From Microbacterium atlanticum (GTDB lineage Bacteria > Actinomycetota > Actinomycetes > Actinomycetales > Microbacteriaceae), in contig NZ_CP063813.1 of NCBI RefSeq assembly GCF_015277815.1, forward strand, positions 2,914,001 through 2,978,000: 64,000 nucleotides of DNA, in the 5' to 3' direction. The notes under the pieces are model-generated. The model did no database searches. It worked only from the letters and a program-made list of their open reading frames with translations, and was not told the origin of the DNA. The position numbers and the translations under genes are program-made. Shown here one piece after another: positions 61,181 to 64,000 of the stretch (position 1 is the stretch's first letter; the number at the start of each line of letters is the position of its first letter).

Positions 61181-63007
61181 TCAGCGATCGAGCGGAACCT
61201 CGATCAGCTGCCGCCCTCCGACCGGAGCGGTCAGCGCCTGGTCCAGCGCCGACCGCGTCGTGACCCGCCGGTACTCCCAGCCGTAGGCCCTCGCGAGCTC
61301 CTCGAGGCGCACGGTGTGCGGGGTGAAGAGCACCCTGTCCATCACCTCGCGGCCGGCGACCGAGGCCACCTCGAGTCCGTCGAAGATGGTGCCCCCGCCG
61401 TCGTTGCCGACGATCAGCTGGATCCGCGGCTCCGGCTCCTGCGGCGGCAGCAGCAGCGCTCCGACGTCGTGCAGCAGCGCCAGATCACCGAGCAGCACGC
61501 GCGTGACGCCTGGCCCGCCGGCGGCCTGGCTGGCCACGGCGATCCCCGTCGCCGTCGCGACCGTTCCATCGATCCCGGCAAGGCCCCGGTTCGCGTGCAC
61601 CGGCACCTTCTTGCCCGGCAGCACCTGGTCGGCGACGCGCACGAGACGCGACGAGCCGAAGACGAGGCGATCGTGGGGCCAGGTCGCGCGCCACACCGCG
61701 TCGACGAGCCCGGCGCGGTCGATCGGCGCACGGATCACCGACAGCTCGGCGGCGATGGCGCCGAGGCGCTCCCCGGGGACGGCGGACGACAGCCCGTCGG
61801 CGTCGGGAGCCGGCGGGGTGAGGTCGACGGATGCCGCGCGCGAGGCGTGCAGCCACGACCCGAGCCACACGCGGTCGGGGTCGCCGGTGGCCACGGCGAT
61901 GCGGTCGGCGGCGAGGGTGCAGCCGTTCAGATTGAGGGGCTCCCCGGGCCCGCGGACCGCGATGACCTCGACGGCGGGGTCGGACAGCAGCGCGGTCACC
62001 TCCCGGCTCAGCGTGGGGTGTCCGAGCACCACGACCCGCTCCACGCGGCCGCCGAGCTCGGCGTCGCGCAGCAGGGTGCGATAGCCGTGCACGAGGTTCC
62101 GCCCGAAGCGGGCGCCGCTCACGATCTCGGCGATGAGGGGCCAGCCGCCGATGTGGGCGAGCTCCTCGGCATCCGCTCCCGCGTCCGCGCCCGCCAGCAC
62201 CACGGTGCGCGGTCCCCGCTCGAGCACGTGGGGTGCGTCCTCCGGCTCGGTCGGGACGTCGGACTCGCCGATCCCACCGCCCCCTTGGTACAGCGCGCCG
62301 GATGCCTCGTCCTCGGGCTCCCCGGACGACGGAGGTCCGTCGGGGTCGACGATCGCGGTCGTGACGAGCTCGGTCGCCGGCACGCCCAGCCAGGTCGGGA
62401 GGGCGCCGGAGAGCGGTTCGCGATACGGCAGGTTGAGGTGCACGGGGCCGGGCGACCGGGTTCCCACGCCGAGTGCCGCGGCCACGGCCTCTTCGGCGAC
62501 CGTCCGCAGCATCGCGCTCTGCTCGCCGTCACCGTCGGGATCGACCTGCTCGGGCACCGGGAGGTCGGCCTCGAGGCGGACCGTCGGGGCGAACATGCCC
62601 GGCTGGCGGGTGGTCTGGTTGGCGCCCACGCCGCGCAGCTCGGGCGGGCGATCGGCGGTGAGGAGCAGCAGCGGCACGCCGGCATGGTGCGCTTCGAGCG
62701 CCGCCGGCAGCAGGTTGGCCACGGCCGTGCCCGACGTGCAGACCACGGCCGCCGGCATCCGTGTCTCGCGGGCGATGCCCAGTGCGGTGAAGCCGGCGAC
62801 GCGCTCGTCGATGCGCACATGCAGCGCGAGCGATCCGCGTCGCTCCAGCTCGGCGGCGACGAGGGCGAGCGCCTGCGAGCGCGAGCCGGGGCTGAGCACC
62901 ACGTGGCGCACCCCGAGCTCGACGAGCCGGCACAGCAGCGCCGCGGCGGCGTCGGTCGCGGGCGCGCCGTCGGGGGCGGCGCCCGGGGCGCTGCGGGAGG
63001 CGCTCAC
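61181..63007 (-). CDS. menD: 2-succinyl-5-enolpyruvyl-6-hydroxy-3-cyclohexene-1-carboxylate synthase
   Basis: 608 residues from GTG 63007. ThDP enzyme: LVELGVRHVVLSPGSRSQALALVAAELERRGSLALHVRIDERVAGFTALGIARETRMPAAVVCTSGTAVANLLPAALEA (catalytic Glu in DER near residue 65), LTADRPPELRGVGANQTTRQPGMF near 115-140, and the PP-domain LLGDLALLHDVGALLLPPQ-x-EPRIQLIVGNDGGGTIFDGL near 510-550 with GD...N-D/G metal motif. Second committed step of menaquinone synthesis, using isochorismate and 2-oxoglutarate. Starts 1 bp after the PLDc_N gene stop. Confidence 0.95.
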   Translation of the reverse strand: MSASRSAPGAAPDGAPATDAAAALLCRLVELGVRHVVLSPGSRSQALALVAAELERRGSLALHVRIDERVAGFTALGIARETRMPAAVVCTSGTAVANLLPAALEAHHAGVPLLLLTADRPPELRGVGANQTTRQPGMFAPTVRLEADLPVPEQVDPDGDGEQSAMLRTVAEEAVAAALGVGTRSPGPVHLNLPYREPLSGALPTWLGVPATELVTTAIVDPDGPPSSGEPEDEASGALYQGGGGIGESDVPTEPEDAPHVLERGPRTVVLAGADAGADAEELAHIGGWPLIAEIVSGARFGRNLVHGYRTLLRDAELGGRVERVVVLGHPTLSREVTALLSDPAVEVIAVRGPGEPLNLNGCTLAADRIAVATGDPDRVWLGSWLHASRAASVDLTPPAPDADGLSSAVPGERLGAIAAELSVIRAPIDRAGLVDAVWRATWPHDRLVFGSSRLVRVADQVLPGKKVPVHANRGLAGIDGTVATATGIAVASQAAGGPGVTRVLLGDLALLHDVGALLLPPQEPEPRIQLIVGNDGGGTIFDGLEVASVAGREVMDRVLFTPHTVRLEELARAYGWEYRRVTTRSALDQALTAPVGGRQLIEVPLDR

Positions 63008-63008
63008 G

Positions 63009-63485
63009 TCAGCCGATGATGCCGCGCTGTCCGCGGGCGTCGTCGTCGCCGTCGGCCGGACGTGCCGGAGGCGTCGCAGGCGGGGTGCCGGGAGCGGCCG
63101 TGCCGCCTGCCGTGGCGGCCGCGTCGTCCGACGCTGCGGGGGCTGCCGGCGGCTTCCAGCGGGGGTCGTCGTCCTCCGCGTCCAGCTGGGCGAGCTCCTC
63201 CTCGAGGCGGCGAATGCGCTCGTCCTGATCGCTTATGCTGCCGATGCGACCGAGGAACTCCGGGTCGTCGTCAGGAGCCCGGCGGGCTGCGACCGTGGAG
63301 GCGCGGGCGCGACCCACGATGAGCCAGAGGAGACCGCCGAGCACCGGGAGCAGCACGACGATGAGGATCCAGACGGGCTTGCTCACTCCGCGGTGCCGCG
63401 TCGCGGGCTGAACTGCGCAATCGACGATGGTGAAGACCCAGAACGCGGTCGCCACCAGGGCCAGAATCAGCAGCACCCGAGGCAT
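63009..63485 (-). CDS. PLDc_N-domain membrane protein
   Basis: 158 residues from ATG 63485. Two hydrophobic segments (VLLILALVATAFWVFTIVDCAVQ and SKPVWILIVVLLPVLGGLLWLIVGRARAS) match the PLDc_N domain, usually the N-terminal membrane part of cardiolipin synthases. The rest is a charged coiled-coil-like segment (ERIRRLEEELAQLDAEDDD) and an Ala/Pro/Gly-rich tail. No phospholipase HKD motif, so not an active enzyme. Coupled to menD. Confidence 0.8.
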   Translation of the reverse strand: MPRVLLILALVATAFWVFTIVDCAVQPATRHRGVSKPVWILIVVLLPVLGGLLWLIVGRARASTVAARRAPDDDPEFLGRIGSISDQDERIRRLEEELAQLDAEDDDPRWKPPAAPAASDDAAATAGGTAAPGTPPATPPARPADGDDDARGQRGIIG

Positions 63486-63622
63486 AGCCCCATCCTAGGC
63501 GGGCACGGACCGCCGCGGGCGGTTCGCATCGGGTCCGTGATGCAACCGTCGCCGGAGCCGTCGCCGCGGCGGTCGAGGGGCCTCGCCGGAGCCCTCACTG
63601 CGGCGAAACGTAGGATGGACGG

Positions 63623-63961
63623 GTGAAAGCGCGCTCGGCCATCGTCTACTCGGTGCTGCGGCTGCTGGCGTTCCTCGTGCCCTTCGGCATCCTCATGCTG
63701 TTCCCGGTCATGCAGACGTACTACTGGCTCGCCGCGATCTTCGCCGCCCTCATCGGCCTGAGTCTGTCGCTGCTGTTCCTGCGCAAGCCACTCGAAGACG
63801 CGACCTCCGGCTTCGCCGCCCGCCGCGCGCCGGAGCGGCCCGAGGTCAGCGACGAGGATGCCGAGGACGCCGCCGCCGACGCCGTCGCCGCCGACGCATC
63901 TGCTGCGGCCGACACCGCCTCCGCGGCATCCGAACCGAACGATCCCGACGCCGGGCGCTGA
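63623..63961 (+). CDS. DUF4229 membrane protein
   Basis: 112 residues from GTG 63623. Two TM segments (YSVLRLLAFLVPFGILMLF and YYWLAAIFAALIGLSLSLLFL) followed by RKPLEDATSGFAARR and an Ala/Asp/Glu-rich tail. This is DUF4229, common beside menaquinone genes in actinobacteria. Function unknown. Divergent from PLDc_N; 63962-64000 contains nothing more. Confidence 0.82.
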   Translation: MKARSAIVYSVLRLLAFLVPFGILMLFPVMQTYYWLAAIFAALIGLSLSLLFLRKPLEDATSGFAARRAPERPEVSDEDAEDAAADAVAADASAAADTASAASEPNDPDAGR

Positions 63962-64000
63962 GTCGTCCGCGCCGGGCCGCGGTGCCGGCCCGTGAGGGCC

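Overview
The DNA reads as a high-GC Gram-positive actinobacterium of the Micrococcales, most likely a Microbacteriaceae / Microbacterium-like soil or plant associate. The grounds are strong GC bias at third codon positions, frequent GTG and TTG starts, a corynebacterial-type myo-inositol cluster with a Cgl0158-family gene, menaquinone genes (menD, menF, menG, polyprenyl synthase), and small actinobacterial families (DUF4229, DUF7882-like, FBP-domain). This is inference from content; no rRNA is present.

Layout. 1-16.6 kb is an inositol island. A minus-strand operon iolC - Cgl0158-type aldolase - iolA - iolB - iolD - iolH - MFS inositol porter - UPF0303 (cut by the left edge) is preceded by a sugar ABC importer (binding protein, permease, ATPase). 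Divergent from the importer is a plus-strand set of two Gfo/Idh dehydrogenases, a TIM-barrel isomerase and an SDR. 16.6-23.1 kb holds a thioesterase, a divergent transaldolase-like enzyme, a cytochrome P450 with a phthalate-dioxygenase-type reductase, an SMP-30/NHL-type protein, a DUF2470 protein and a LacI regulator. 23.2-24 kb is a GntR/UTRA regulator. 24-26.3 kb is an MFS drug exporter with a divergent TetR. 26.3-29.5 kb is a scar: a broken LacI gene, a PPOX-fold gene, a GH3 beta-glucosidase fragment, and a tyrosine integrase plus excisionase beside tRNA-Met and tRNA-Thr. 29.8-39.6 kb is mostly chromosomal housekeeping and membrane genes with tRNA-Tyr. 39.6-47.2 kb is a maltodextrin locus (two GH13 enzymes, one with two compensating frameshifts, and malEFG). 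47.5-52 kb has yajQ, a palindromic tandem repeat array and small genes. 52-64 kb has ferredoxin-NADP reductase, menaquinone biosynthesis, an amidohydrolase, a DUF885 protein and PPK2.

How it works together. The importer and MFS porter bring in inositol or a derivative. Gfo/Idh and SDR enzymes oxidise or isomerise it, and IolB/C/D/A plus the aldolase take it to central metabolism. A 10-12 bp motif of the form A(C/G)ATAC(T/C)(A/G)AC recurs at the iolC, importer/Gfo, second Gfo and transaldolase promoters and, in weaker form, at the gntR promoter. It lies in or beside promoter cores, so I infer one regulon run by the GntR protein. The P450 and DUF2470/SMP-30 operons share a different palindrome around GCGCGCGC placed just upstream of -10, which fits the adjacent LacI protein. 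The most interesting hypothesis is that the P450 module is an O-demethylase or oxygenase feeding a modified (for example O-methylated) inositol or plant glycoside into the iol pathway. This is inference only.
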